A program made the translations under genes and the position numbers. 64,000 bases of DNA from Brevibacillus porteri (lineage in GTDB: Bacteria; Bacillota; Bacilli; Brevibacillales; Brevibacillaceae): positions 1 through 64,000 of the forward strand of contig NZ_PXZO01000025.1 of the NCBI RefSeq assembly GCF_003013475.1, given 5' to 3'. This document shows, piece after piece, positions 9,717 to 18,317 of this stretch. Positions within the stretch are counted from its first letter, which is position 1, and each line of letters starts with the position of its first letter. The notes beneath the pieces were generated by a model. It saw nothing but the letters and a program-made list of their open reading frames with translations. It was not told where the DNA came from and did not search any database.

Positions 9717-10784
9717 TTATACCAATGCAAAGGAGAGCACCGACAAAAGAATCGAGGTAATACTCATAGCAATCAGTGGGCGCGCCGCTTTTGTTCGAAG
9801 GGCCCGCAGATCGACATTGAGGCCAAGCCCGACCATCGCCATGGTGAGCACAAAGGTTGTAACATTGGCGACGCCATTATGGAACGATTCTGAGACAGGA
9901 ATCGTTGTACCGAGAACGTAGCTTCCAAAAACACTCATGGCGAGGAAGCCGATCAGGAACCAAGGGAATTCGATCTTGGTACCACTTTGTAACTTCCCGG
10001 AACGTTTCATCCAAACCATCAGGATAAAACAGAGTGGGACCAACAGAAGCACACGTCCCAATTTTGCCAGCAGTGCAATCGCTAGCCCATCTTGACCCGC
10101 CGGTGCAGCAGCCAATGCGACATGCGCAATCTCATGCAGACTAATTCCAGACCACATGCCGTATTCGACCGCGGACAGGGGAAGGATTGGACGCAAGATC
10201 GTGTAGGAAATAGCAAATAAGGTTCCGACGAGTGCGATCATTCCTACCCCAATGGCGGTATCTTCATCCTTGGCAGCAACGATAGGGGAGACGGCTGCTA
10301 TTGCCGCTGCTCCACAGACGCCTGTACCGACTCCGAGCATGAGGGAGAGGGAAGTATCTGCTTTCAGCCACTTGGCTATCAGCATCGTAACCGCGATGGC
10401 AAAAATAATAACACCAGCGTCATAGACGAGAAGCCCGAGGCCTTGATTCAAGACGACGTCGATATTGAGCTTAAGACCGTACAAAATAATAGCCAGACGC
10501 AGTAAGCGTTTGGCGGAAAATTGAATCCCTGATCGCAATGCTTCCGGATATCCACGAAAATGCCGGTATGCGACCGCGATCAGGATCGAACAGGCGAGGG
10601 GGCCAACTTGTTGAAAGCCAGGTATTTTTGCTAAGCCGTAGCCTGTCAGGGCGATGAAAAAAGTAAAAGCGATTCCAGCTATCCACAGCGAGAAGGATGC
10701 AGGGTTGCTTTCGTTGTTTTTTGCGGGCTGTACACTGGCATTGCTTTCATTCAATGGCACGCTGCTTTTAATTGGAGTTGCCAT
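9717..10784 (-). CDS. YeiH-family (UPF0324) putative sulfate exporter
   Basis: Integral membrane protein of about 355 residues with some ten hydrophobic segments, matching the YeiH/UPF0324 family. Features include the GVGTGVCGAAAIAA segment and WSGISLHEIAHVALAA. The family is proposed to export sulfite, taurine-derived or other sulfur anions and is usually paired with a divergent LysR regulator, as here. ATG 10784 is chosen because GGAG lies 8 nt upstream; GTG/ATG at 10793 and 10790 sit on top of the ribosome site. Confidence 0.85.
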   Translation of the reverse strand: MATPIKSSVPLNESNASVQPAKNNESNPASFSLWIAGIAFTFFIALTGYGLAKIPGFQQVGPLACSILIAVAYRHFRGYPEALRSGIQFSAKRLLRLAIILYGLKLNIDVVLNQGLGLLVYDAGVIIFAIAVTMLIAKWLKADTSLSLMLGVGTGVCGAAAIAAVSPIVAAKDEDTAIGVGMIALVGTLFAISYTILRPILPLSAVEYGMWSGISLHEIAHVALAAAPAGQDGLAIALLAKLGRVLLLVPLCFILMVWMKRSGKLQSGTKIEFPWFLIGFLAMSVFGSYVLGTTIPVSESFHNGVANVTTFVLTMAMVGLGLNVDLRALRTKAARPLIAMSITSILLSVLSFALV

Positions 10785-10912
10785 TGCCATCACTCCTCGA
10801 AAAGTTTTACAAACTCAGCATACGGCAACTGTTATAATAAGAAAAATAAATCATTGCGATGATCATCATAAGTGAAATGAATGGTTAGTAGTGGAAAGGA
10901 GAGTGGAGGCAG

Positions 10913-11809
10913 TTGGATCAGCATTTGCTTGTGTTCGTGACCGTTGCAGACAGACAGAACTTTTCCCGAGCCGCAGAAGAGCTCCATATGACGCAGCCTG
11001 CCGTTAGTCAGTATATTCATGCGCTCGAGCGCACGATAGGGACAAAGCTCCTGGAGCGAAGCAACAAATATGTTCGTTTGAATAAAGCGGGGGAGATTGT
11101 CTATCATCACGCTCGGGAGATCTTGGGCCTGTACACGCGAATGCAGAGCCTCGTGGATGATTTGATGAATACACCAAGCGGGCATTTGACGATTGGCGCC
11201 AGCTACACATACGGAGAGTATGTGCTACCTCATGTCATTGCACGTCTTCGTCAGTATTACCCAATGATTACCCCGACGATTACGATTCACAATTCCACAG
11301 TCATTGCTGAGCTGGTGGCGAAGCGACAACTCGACGTCGGGATTGTTGAGGGGGAGTATGTGGACGAAAAAATGTGCGTAGAGCCGTTTGCTGATGATCG
11401 TATGTATTTGATTGCTTCGCCAGAGCATCGATTGGCCGGGCAGACAGAGGTCAGCATTGACGAACTAATGAAGGAAACGTGGATTGTGCGGGAAGAAGGG
11501 TCAGGCACGAGGGAAGCGGCTGAAAAAATGTTTCGCCAGCTGCAATTCACACCGCAAAAGCGAATGGAGTTCGGCAGTACACAGGTAATCAAGGAATCAG
11601 TGGAGGCTGGCCTGGGAATCAGCTTACTGTCTTATTGGGCCATCCGCAAAGAACGCAAGCTCGGCACGCTCTGTACATTGAAAGTGACGGGGACACCGGT
11701 TACCCGTGATTTTTCGCTCGTCACGAAATCCGACGAGTTTCATACCAAAGCATTGGACATTTTCATGGATCTTATCCGCACGCATGTGCCGGAGGGTGCC
11801 CATACGTAA
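10913..11809 (+). CDS. LysR-family regulator, CysL-like
   Basis: LysR-type transcription factor of 298 residues. The N-terminal winged HTH contains FSRAAEELHMTQPAVSQYIHALE (about 13-35). The rest is a two-lobed ligand-binding domain starting near residue 90. It is divergent from the YeiH-type exporter gene, and the 120 bp between them is the probable control region. CysL (YwfR) of B. subtilis, a sulfite reductase activator, belongs to this subgroup; the sulfur role here is inferred. The start is a TTG after GGAGAGTGGAGG. Confidence 0.85.
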   Translation: MDQHLLVFVTVADRQNFSRAAEELHMTQPAVSQYIHALERTIGTKLLERSNKYVRLNKAGEIVYHHAREILGLYTRMQSLVDDLMNTPSGHLTIGASYTYGEYVLPHVIARLRQYYPMITPTITIHNSTVIAELVAKRQLDVGIVEGEYVDEKMCVEPFADDRMYLIASPEHRLAGQTEVSIDELMKETWIVREEGSGTREAAEKMFRQLQFTPQKRMEFGSTQVIKESVEAGLGISLLSYWAIRKERKLGTLCTLKVTGTPVTRDFSLVTKSDEFHTKALDIFMDLIRTHVPEGAHT

Positions 11810-11852
11810 AAGAGGAAGCGGCACGAGCGGTACGTGCTGCTTCCTCTTTTTC
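11806..11852. terminator. bidirectional terminator
   Basis: AAAAGAGGAAGC-GCACG pairs with CGTGC-GCTTCCTCTTTTT between the convergent lysR-type and histidine kinase genes. Both ends have A or T runs, so it can serve both strands. Confidence 0.85.
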
Positions 11853-11855
11853 ATT

Positions 11856-13412
11856 TCAAGCGGACGAGTCTGGATGGGCGAGTGTAAGACGAAAGGTTGT
11901 TCCTTCTGGAGAAGTCTGAACCAATTCGACATTTCCATCGTGTGCCTTTGCCAATAGGCGGGAGATCGTCAAGCCCAGCCCCAGGCCTTGCTTCTTTTTG
12001 CGTTTGCTATCCCCACGATAGTACCGTTCGAAAATGAAAGGAACCTCTGACTCAGGAATTCCTTTTCCATTGTCAGTTACATCGATGAAGAGGAAGCTGC
12101 TTTGGTTGTGAACGTCGATCTTGATTTGCGTTGCATTTGCGGCAGCGCTGTTCCCCAATAAATTGAGCAAAATTTGTTTGACATGTGATTCGTCGCCGAT
12201 CCATACGATTTCTTGTCCAGTCGGGTTAACTGTCACAGATACGCTGGCAAATGAGGGCAAGGTTTGCACCTGTGCGACTATCTGATCCAACGTACTGTCG
12301 ATCTGAATGGACTGCTTCTCGACGAAAACTTCACCTGCTTCCATGGAGGAGAAATCGAGCAGGTCATTGACCATTGTCTGGAGTCGCTTGGCTTCGTCCA
12401 TGCTGATTTGCATGAATTCATCCGCATCTGCACCTTTTACGACGCCGTCTTTCACTGCTTGAATCATTCCGCGGATCGAAGTAACAGGGGTACGCAGCTC
12501 ATGGGAAACACCAGCCAAAAGGTCGGTGCGCATCCGTTCTAGTTGTCCAAGCCGTTTCGCCATTTCGTCAAAGGAATAAACCAGCTGACTGATTTCTGCT
12601 TCTTTGATTTTGGAGGAATTGGGCAAGGAAGGCGTATAATTCCCGCTGGATATTTGTTCTGCCGCTATTGCCAACTGCCGTAGGGGCTGTGTTAACGAGC
12701 GAGAAAGTACATAGACGATGGCCCAACCGCACAAAGTGATGATTCCGATAGAAACCATGATCGTGATATAAGTGTGAACCAAATCATTGTTAAGGGGGGT
12801 ACTGACGTAATAGGTGCCTGCGACTGTATTGTGTTCATAGTAAGGGACACCCACACGCAGCCAGGTAGCTCCCTTTGTGGCAACGACCTCCCGTATTTCT
12901 TTAGTTTTGTCCACAGGTTGGGCAGGGGTAGGTAACTGCGCAATGGTAGCGGTCGTCGTCTGACTCACCATTTCCTTCTTAAACGTCTTGCCCGCATCAT
13001 CGTAAATCTGTACCACGTGATCGATTGGAACAGTCGGCATGACTCGAAATGCGATCATGGCGGTATTGGCTGCGGGTGTTGCGGTGTCAGGAATAGCCGG
13101 AGACGCAGGGCCAGCCACAGCAGTGACAGCCTGACTGGAGATACCAACTGTTGTTTGTGCCAAATCAGCTATCTTTACAGAAGAAGTCGAGGTGCTCTTG
13201 GCAAGCAACACCTTGGTATACGAATCAGCGAGCAACTCTGTTCTTGCTTCCAATACTTCAAACTGTTGTTCTGTAGCTGCTTTGTTAATCCAATAGATGC
13301 CAAAAAAGCCGATACCAAAAAGAATGACGGATAATATCAAGGCATAGCGCCACGTCCAGTAACGCAAGAGCGGCACAGCAGTTCTAGTAGAAGTAGATGG
13401 TTTAGTAAACAC
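11856..13412 (-). CDS. membrane sensor histidine kinase
   Basis: Two-component sensor kinase of 518 residues. A first transmembrane helix (about 25-45) is followed by an extracytoplasmic sensor region of about 170 residues rich in Thr, Ala and Pro, a second helix (about 218-240), HAMP, the HisKA domain with phospho-accepting His in GVSHELRTP (about 305), and HATPase_c with N-box LLNLLGNSAAAN and G-boxes DNGKGIP and GLGLGL. It follows the response regulator with an 11 nt overlap. The signal is unknown. Confidence 0.92.
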   Translation of the reverse strand: MFTKPSTSTRTAVPLLRYWTWRYALILSVILFGIGFFGIYWINKAATEQQFEVLEARTELLADSYTKVLLAKSTSTSSVKIADLAQTTVGISSQAVTAVAGPASPAIPDTATPAANTAMIAFRVMPTVPIDHVVQIYDDAGKTFKKEMVSQTTTATIAQLPTPAQPVDKTKEIREVVATKGATWLRVGVPYYEHNTVAGTYYVSTPLNNDLVHTYITIMVSIGIITLCGWAIVYVLSRSLTQPLRQLAIAAEQISSGNYTPSLPNSSKIKEAEISQLVYSFDEMAKRLGQLERMRTDLLAGVSHELRTPVTSIRGMIQAVKDGVVKGADADEFMQISMDEAKRLQTMVNDLLDFSSMEAGEVFVEKQSIQIDSTLDQIVAQVQTLPSFASVSVTVNPTGQEIVWIGDESHVKQILLNLLGNSAAANATQIKIDVHNQSSFLFIDVTDNGKGIPESEVPFIFERYYRGDSKRKKKQGLGLGLTISRLLAKAHDGNVELVQTSPEGTTFRLTLAHPDSSA

Positions 13413-14079
13413 GCAGGCTATACCCCATTCCTCTGATTGTGCTGATTTCCCCTTCGGAAGTCGGCCACGGCAGCAAGCTTTTGCGCAAGCGCTTCACTGC
13501 GGTATCCACAGAGCGATCGCCTCCTTCAAAATCCATTCCCCACACCTGATCCAGCAACTGATCTCGGCTGAAGCATTGGTTCGGATGTCGCGCCAGGAAA
13601 ACGAGCAGCTGCCAATCCCGTGGCATCAAGGCAAGGGGTGTTTTCCCGATCAAGGCATTTTGGGCAGTAACATCTATGGAAAGTGTCCCGAGTCTGATCG
13701 TATCTGCTTCGGCGATATAAGAGGAACGGCGGAGCACAGCTTGTACACGGGCGAGCACTTCTTCTGGATCAAATGGCTTGGCGATGTAATCATCTGCACC
13801 TTGTGCCAGCCCTTGGAGCTTGTCTGGCACGGTACCGCGCGCCGTGATGATAATGACAGGGCAACTACCGTTTTGGCGAATCTGATCGAGTATATTCAAG
13901 CCGTCATGATCGGGCAGCATCAGGTCAAGCAGGACAAGATCTGGTTTCCAGGAGAAAAAAGTCGGGATTGCCTCGTGATCACCCTCATTCCATTTTACCT
14001 CATAGCCCGCCCGTTCCAGGTAGACCTGGACAAGTCGGGCAATCGGCATTTCATCCTCGATGAGTAGAATTCGTTTCAC
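13402..14079 (-). CDS. OmpR-family response regulator
   Basis: Response regulator of 225 residues: receiver domain (1-115) with acidic pocket IEDE, phospho-acceptor Asp about 51 in LLDLMLPDHDG, and switch residues ITARG and AKPFD; then an OmpR-type winged-helix DNA-binding domain ending in RGMGYSLRVY. It is co-transcribed with the downstream kinase. The nearest gene on its promoter side is the helical-repeat secreted protein gene at 14285, which may be a target, by position only. Confidence 0.93.
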   Translation of the reverse strand: MKRILLIEDEMPIARLVQVYLERAGYEVKWNEGDHEAIPTFFSWKPDLVLLDLMLPDHDGLNILDQIRQNGSCPVIIITARGTVPDKLQGLAQGADDYIAKPFDPEEVLARVQAVLRRSSYIAEADTIRLGTLSIDVTAQNALIGKTPLALMPRDWQLLVFLARHPNQCFSRDQLLDQVWGMDFEGGDRSVDTAVKRLRKSLLPWPTSEGEISTIRGMGYSLRVY

Positions 14080-14230
14080 GAAGAAACACCTCCTATCTAT
14101 CTCAAGTCAATTTGTACTTATCATAGCAATGATAGACATCATTTTGAGTGACATCATTTGTAAAAAATGTTCTTGTTCAGTTGTTTAGCATAATGGAGTT
14201 ATGTGTCCGTTAAATGGCGAAGGGCATAAC

Positions 14231-14264
14231 TAAACCTCTGGCAGTTTCCCGTCAGAGGTTTTTG
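14231..14264 (-). terminator. terminator after helical-repeat gene
   Basis: AACCTCTG pairs with CAGAGGTT. The T-tract is stronger on the plus side (TTTTT) than on the minus side (TTTAGTT), but the only gene that ends here is on the minus strand. Confidence 0.55.
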
Positions 14265-14284
14265 AGTGTCTTGAAAGGCAACGT

Positions 14285-14977
14285 TTATTTTTTGATGGCA
14301 GGTACTGAGATTGTTGTACCTTTTGTGATCTTGCCTTCTTTTTCGAACTGTTTGATCAACTCTTCCACGGAGATGCCCTTTTCTTTTGCCATTTGCTCCA
14401 AGCTGATTGCAGGGTGAGTAAAGGAAGCTGCTTTACCAGTGGCGATCGTGCCTTCTTTTTCAAGCTGCTTGAGCAATTTTTCCACAGAGATGCCTTTTTC
14501 TTTCGCTACTTCTTCCAGATTGATAGTTGTCATGGAAACATTCGTTGCCAGCTTGCCTTCTTCTTTAAGCTGCTCGATCAACTCTTCTACGGAGATACCC
14601 TTTTCTTTCGCCATTTCTTCCAGATTCATAGCAGGGGCAAGAGTGATGAATGCTCCGCCGTCCTTGTTTTCAGGATCGAGAGCAATGACTGCGAGACCTG
14701 AATTGGTGCCGTCTGGGTTGCTGGAAGCTGTTGCTTTCGTCAGTTTTCCTTCTTTTTCAAGCTGCTTGATCAACTCTTCCACAGTGATGCCCTTTTCCTT
14801 TGCCATTTGCTCCAGGTTAAAAATCGGTTTTTGAAGAGCATCTGTACCATCTTTGGTCACCATTTTCAGTGGAGCAGAAGAACCAGTCGTTTTCGCTGGT
14901 TCATTTGCCGCAAACGCGGAACCTGCCATTGCGGATACTGCCAAAGCCATTACTGTCATTGCCATTTTCTTTTTCAT
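14285..14977 (-). CDS. secreted protein with four short helical repeats
   Basis: Exported protein of 230 residues with a clear signal peptide (MKKKMAM, hydrophobic, cleavage near AFAAN). The mature part holds four copies of a ~25-residue unit of the form LEQMAKEKGISVEELIKQLE, at about residues 55-78, 118-141, 149-173 and 191-215. The linkers between units differ. Each unit resembles a LysM-sized or HTH-like helical hairpin of the kind seen in other Bacillales secreted proteins. No catalytic motif is visible; the function is unknown. It lies between a two-component system and the eut operon. Confidence 0.8.
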   Translation of the reverse strand: MKKKMAMTVMALAVSAMAGSAFAANEPAKTTGSSAPLKMVTKDGTDALQKPIFNLEQMAKEKGITVEELIKQLEKEGKLTKATASSNPDGTNSGLAVIALDPENKDGGAFITLAPAMNLEEMAKEKGISVEELIEQLKEEGKLATNVSMTTINLEEVAKEKGISVEKLLKQLEKEGTIATGKAASFTHPAISLEQMAKEKGISVEELIKQFEKEGKITKGTTISVPAIKK

Positions 14978-15111
14978 TGTAAAATTCCTCCTTGGGGGTC
15001 TTTAGATTGTGGTGAGCCTTGCTTGCGGGCTTGCCCGTCTCGGCTACAACACAAATGTAACGTGGGTGTGTGTCCGTAATATGACCGGAATATGGAAAAG
15101 TGACGGAATGC

Positions 15112-15125
15112 CGAAAACGCTTGCA
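15112..15125 (+). promoter_or_regulatory. CRE-like site at eut promoter
   Basis: CGAAAACGCTTGCA agrees with the CcpA-box consensus at 12 of 14 positions and overlaps the proposed -35 element of the eut promoter, a position suited to repression. Confidence 0.45.
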
Positions 15126-15149
15126 TTTTTCTGTGCCTTGTTCTACATT
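15121..15149 (+). promoter_or_regulatory. candidate sigma-A promoter of eut operon
   Basis: TTGCAT, a 17 nt spacer, then TACATT. Transcription would start near 15156 and produce a 150 nt leader that includes the terminator at 15216-15267. Confidence 0.5.
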
Positions 15150-15194
15150 AGAGACAGGTAAAAGACCACATAAATAGCGTGTAATCTTCTACCC

Positions 15195-15228
15195 ACAAGT
15201 GAATAATCAAAAGGCAAAGGTGCCCTTG
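15195..15228 (+). promoter_or_regulatory. putative ANTAR-binding RNA hairpin (eutL leader)
   Basis: GGC-AAAGGT-GCC (15213-15224) forms a small stem with a six-base loop having A at position 1 and G at position 4, the residues recognised by EutV-type ANTAR proteins. Its loop and 3' arm are the 5' arm of the following terminator, so the two structures exclude each other. A hexamer ACAAGT starts 21 nt upstream of the loop, as in the second leader. The family's upstream partner hairpin (P1) could not be drawn with confidence. Confidence 0.6.
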
Positions 15229-15267
15229 AACACGGCTTATTTTTTCGTGTTTAGGCACCTTTTTTTA
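15216..15267 (+). terminator. leader terminator upstream of eutL
   Basis: AAAGGTGCC pairs with GGCACCTTT (9 bp). An inner stem AACACG/CGTGTT and a T-rich loop sit above it, and a run of seven T residues follows. It lies between the promoter and the first gene, so it acts as an attenuator. Confidence 0.85.
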
Positions 15268-15306
15268 CTTTTGATCAGGGATGTTGTCTTGAAAGGAGTG
15301 ACACGC

Positions 15307-15957
15307 ATGGAAAAACCAATTCGAGCGACGCCGCTTGCGATCCGACTGATTCCCAATGTCGATCCACAATTTGCGGAGAAGCTGAACCTGCCTTCTCATA
15401 TCCGAAGTCTGGGGCTATTGACCTCTACGATTGACGATGTGGGGTATACGGCCATTGATGAAGCGACCAAAAAGGCAGCGGTAGAAGTTGTGTATGCCAA
15501 GTCGTTTTATGCAGGCTCAGGCCATGCGTCTGGACCGTTGTCCGGCGAGTTCATCGGGATGATCGGAGGCGCGACGCCATCGGAGGTGCAGAGCGGACTG
15601 GATGCAGCCGTTGCATTTATGGAAAGCGGAGCATGCTTTTACTCTTTGAATGATGAAGGGACGCATGCGTATTACGCCCATGTTGTGTCGCGGACGGGCA
15701 GCTACTTGTCTCAAACCGCCGGAATCCGCGAAGGTGAGCCGCTTGCTTACTTGATCGCTCCGCCGCTGGAGGCCATGTATGGTATTGATGCCGCCCTCAA
15801 GGCTGCAGATGTACAAATGGTTCAATTTTTTGGTCCACCGACAGAAACGAACTTTGGGGGAGCGCTACTCACTGGCAGCCAGTCGGCATGCACGGCAGCC
15901 GCCGATGCTTTTGCCGAGGCCGTAAGAAGTGTCGCCCAACAGCCTGTCAAACGATAA
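15307..15957 (+). CDS. eutL: microcompartment shell protein EutL (BMC-T)
   Basis: Trimer-forming tandem-BMC shell protein of 216 residues, matching EutL: PIRATPLAIRLIPNVDP at the N-terminus, SGPLSGEFIGMIGG and FGPPTETNFGGALLTGSQSAC at the ends of the two permuted BMC folds. EutL tiles form gated pores in the shell facets. The ATG at 15307 follows GAAAGGAGTG; the longer frame from 15199 is non-coding leader. First gene of the eut operon, which is unusual since eutL is more often internal. Confidence 0.94.
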   Translation: MEKPIRATPLAIRLIPNVDPQFAEKLNLPSHIRSLGLLTSTIDDVGYTAIDEATKKAAVEVVYAKSFYAGSGHASGPLSGEFIGMIGGATPSEVQSGLDAAVAFMESGACFYSLNDEGTHAYYAHVVSRTGSYLSQTAGIREGEPLAYLIAPPLEAMYGIDAALKAADVQMVQFFGPPTETNFGGALLTGSQSACTAAADAFAEAVRSVAQQPVKR

Positions 15958-15992
15958 TAGGGATTTTCTCTCTTGAAGGGGAGGTAATGTAA

Positions 15993-16478
15993 ATGCGCGC
16001 TACAACATATTCACTCGGCATGATCGAGACGCTGGGCTTGCCTGCTCTCATCGCTGCCGCAGACGCTGCTGCTAAGGCGGCAGACGTCAAAGTCGTCTCT
16101 TATGAAGGAGCGGACGCAGGAATCGTCACTGTATACGTGATCGGGGATGTATCTTCGGTTATGGCGGCAGTAGATGCTGGCGCTGACGCTGCGAGACGTG
16201 TCGGAAGATTGCTGCACTCGCACGTGATTCCACGTCCTGACGAAAATATTCCAAAAATGATTAAAAACCTGCTGAAACCGGAAGTAAAAGAAGAGGGTAA
16301 GGCAGAGCCGGCTAAAGCGCCAGTGTCAGGATTGCAAGATCAGTCCATCAATGACCTGCGCAAAATGGCGCGTTCGTATGCGGACTTCCCGCTGACAACG
16401 AACGAAATCAACATGGCGAAGAAAGAAGATCTCATTCGTCTGTTGGAAGAGAAACAAGGCGGAGGTGACAAAGCCTAA
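15993..16478 (+). CDS. BMC-H shell protein with C-terminal helical domain (EutK/PduK-like)
   Basis: 161 residues in two parts. Residues 1-92 are a canonical BMC-H fold (SLGMIETLGLPALIAAADAAAKAADV through HSHVIPRPDE). After a Lys/Glu/Pro-rich linker (93-115), residues 116-157 form a small domain, INDLRKMARSYADFPLTTNE then KKEDLIRLLEEK, that resembles Rho-N/SAP helix-extended-helix folds known to bind nucleic acid. EutK of enteric bacteria also carries a C-terminal nucleic-acid-binding-like domain, of a different type. The gene's TAA overlaps the next ATG by one base. Confidence 0.85.
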   Translation: MRATTYSLGMIETLGLPALIAAADAAAKAADVKVVSYEGADAGIVTVYVIGDVSSVMAAVDAGADAARRVGRLLHSHVIPRPDENIPKMIKNLLKPEVKEEGKAEPAKAPVSGLQDQSINDLRKMARSYADFPLTTNEINMAKKEDLIRLLEEKQGGGDKA

Positions 16479-17971
16479 TGACACTCGACGCTGATCTGTA
16501 TTCCATACAGGAAGTGCGTACCTACCTCGCACAAGCGAAGGAAGCACAGGCCAAATTCGCTACCTACAGCCAAGAGCAAGTTGACCGGATCATCGAAGCT
16601 ATGTCCAAAGTGGGCGTAGAAAATGCTGATCGACTGGCAGCAATGGCTGTAGAGGAAACAGGCTTTGGTAACGTCGCTGACAAGCGGATGAAAAACCTGT
16701 TTGCTGCACAAGATGTGTACGCATCTGTAAAAGATGTAAAAACGGTTGGCATCATCCGTAAGGACGAGGAGAACAAGGTGTGGGAAGTGGCGCAGCCATT
16801 TGGTATCGTAGCAGGGGTTGTACCTTCCACGAATCCGACGTCCACGGTTATTTATAAATCGATGGTCTCCCTCAAGGCGAGAAATGCGATTGTATTCAGC
16901 CCGCATCCGTCGGCAGCCAAATGCACGCTGGAAGCAGCGCGACTGATGGCACAGGCGGCAGTAGCGGCTGGAGCACCAGAAGGGTTGATCCATTGCGTTA
17001 CGAAGCCTACTCTTCCTGGGACAAATGAGCTGATGAAGCACAAGCTGACCAATCTGATTCTCGCGACTGGCGGAACTCCGATGGTACGCGCAGCATACAG
17101 CTCCGGTAAGCCGGCATACGGTGTTGGACCTGGTAACGTACCCGTTTACATCCACCACACTGCTGACTTTGCTGCTGCTGCCAGACGCATCGTGCAGAGC
17201 AAGACGTTTGACTATGGTACAATCTGCGCTTCTGAGCAAGCATTGGTAGTGGAGGAATCCACCAAACACCAATTGATTGCAGCCTTGAAGCGTGAAGGCG
17301 CCTACTTCCTGAACGAGCAAGAAAAGGAAAAGGTAGCTGCCATCGTCACGATAAACGGCTCGTTGAACGCGAAAATCGTTGGCCGCTCTCCACATGTGAT
17401 CGCTCAAATGGCGGGTATTACCATCCCTGCTGATACGCGTGTCCTGGTTGCGGAGGAGAACAATGTAGGCAAAGCTTATCCGATGTCCGTTGAAAAACTG
17501 GCACCGATCCTTGCCCTCTACACGGTTCAAGGCGACAGCGAAGCGTTTGCTCGTTGCCGCGAATTGTTGGAACATGGTGGTCTTGGACATACAGCGGGTA
17601 TTCACGCCCAGGATGACAATGTCATTGCAGCGTATGGTCAAGCAATGCCAGCATCCAGAATTCCGGTAAATACGGGTACGACCTTCGGAGGAATTGGTGC
17701 AACGACTGGCGTACAACCAGCGTTCACGCTTGGATGCGGTTCTTTAGGGGGCAACATCACTTCCGATAACATCGGTGCGAAGCATATGTTCAACATCAAG
17801 CGTGTTGCGTTTGGCATCAAAGAAATGCCGCAATCAACGCCAGTAGCAGCAGCTCCTGCGACACAAGCGGAAGAAGCTGTCCTACAGGCTGTCTCTTCCA
17901 TGAATGTCGGTTTGAGCCGCGATGAGATCAAAAACATCATCAAATCGGTGTTAACAGAAATGACGACTTAG
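16478..17971 (+). CDS. eutE: CoA-acylating acetaldehyde dehydrogenase
   Basis: Converts acetaldehyde from ethanolamine to acetyl-CoA inside the compartment. 497 residues. The catalytic cysteine is in DYGTICASEQA (about 249), the NAD-binding fold precedes it, and the C-terminal region contains GCGSLGGNITSDNI, typical of EutE/PduP. Residues 1-20 and the C-terminal helix SRDEIKNIIKSVLTEMTT are both amphipathic; one may be the encapsulation peptide. Tightly coupled to the preceding BMC gene. Confidence 0.95.
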   Translation: MTLDADLYSIQEVRTYLAQAKEAQAKFATYSQEQVDRIIEAMSKVGVENADRLAAMAVEETGFGNVADKRMKNLFAAQDVYASVKDVKTVGIIRKDEENKVWEVAQPFGIVAGVVPSTNPTSTVIYKSMVSLKARNAIVFSPHPSAAKCTLEAARLMAQAAVAAGAPEGLIHCVTKPTLPGTNELMKHKLTNLILATGGTPMVRAAYSSGKPAYGVGPGNVPVYIHHTADFAAAARRIVQSKTFDYGTICASEQALVVEESTKHQLIAALKREGAYFLNEQEKEKVAAIVTINGSLNAKIVGRSPHVIAQMAGITIPADTRVLVAEENNVGKAYPMSVEKLAPILALYTVQGDSEAFARCRELLEHGGLGHTAGIHAQDDNVIAAYGQAMPASRIPVNTGTTFGGIGATTGVQPAFTLGCGSLGGNITSDNIGAKHMFNIKRVAFGIKEMPQSTPVAAAPATQAEEAVLQAVSSMNVGLSRDEIKNIIKSVLTEMTT

Positions 17972-18020
17972 AGTCGTAAAACACTAAAATTTTGGAGATA
18001 TAATTAAGGAGGAAATGAAA

Positions 18021-18308
18021 ATGGCTGGAGAAATGTCCGCATTGGGAATGGTAGAAACAAAAGGTTTGGTAGGAGCAGTAGAAGCTGCTGACGCAATGGT
18101 AAAAGCAGCTAACGTAAAACTGATTGGTAAAGTACACGTAGGTGGCGGTCTCGTGACTGTTATGGTACGTGGTGACGTAGGTGCAGTAAAAGCTTCCACT
18201 GACGCAGGCGCCGCTGCTGCTGAAAAAGTAGGAGAGCTCGTATCTATTCACGTAATTCCACGCCCTCATGGAGACATTGAACTGATCCTGCCTAAACTCG
18301 AAGGATAA
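18021..18308 (+). CDS. eutM: microcompartment hexamer shell protein EutM/PduA type
   Basis: Single-domain BMC-H protein of about 95 residues: [52 protein letters not shown]. These form the main hexameric tiles of the shell facets. ATG 18021 is 8 nt after AAGGAGG; an ATG at 18015 is only 2 nt from it. The codons are less GC-rich than the neighbours' and the ribosome site is near-perfect, consistent with high expression of the major shell protein. Confidence 0.95.
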   Translation: MAGEMSALGMVETKGLVGAVEAADAMVKAANVKLIGKVHVGGGLVTVMVRGDVGAVKASTDAGAAAAEKVGELVSIHVIPRPHGDIELILPKLEG

Positions 18309-18317
18309 TAATTCCCT

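Noticed and set aside
15199..15306. N-terminal extension of EutL from the longer open frame
   Set aside because: It includes the leader terminator in the coding sequence; the ATG at 15307 has a good ribosome site and the family's usual first residues.
16475..17716. 413-codon open frame antisense to eutE
   Set aside because: Cys/His-rich composition with no family resemblance. It is the reverse frame of a strongly biased gene.
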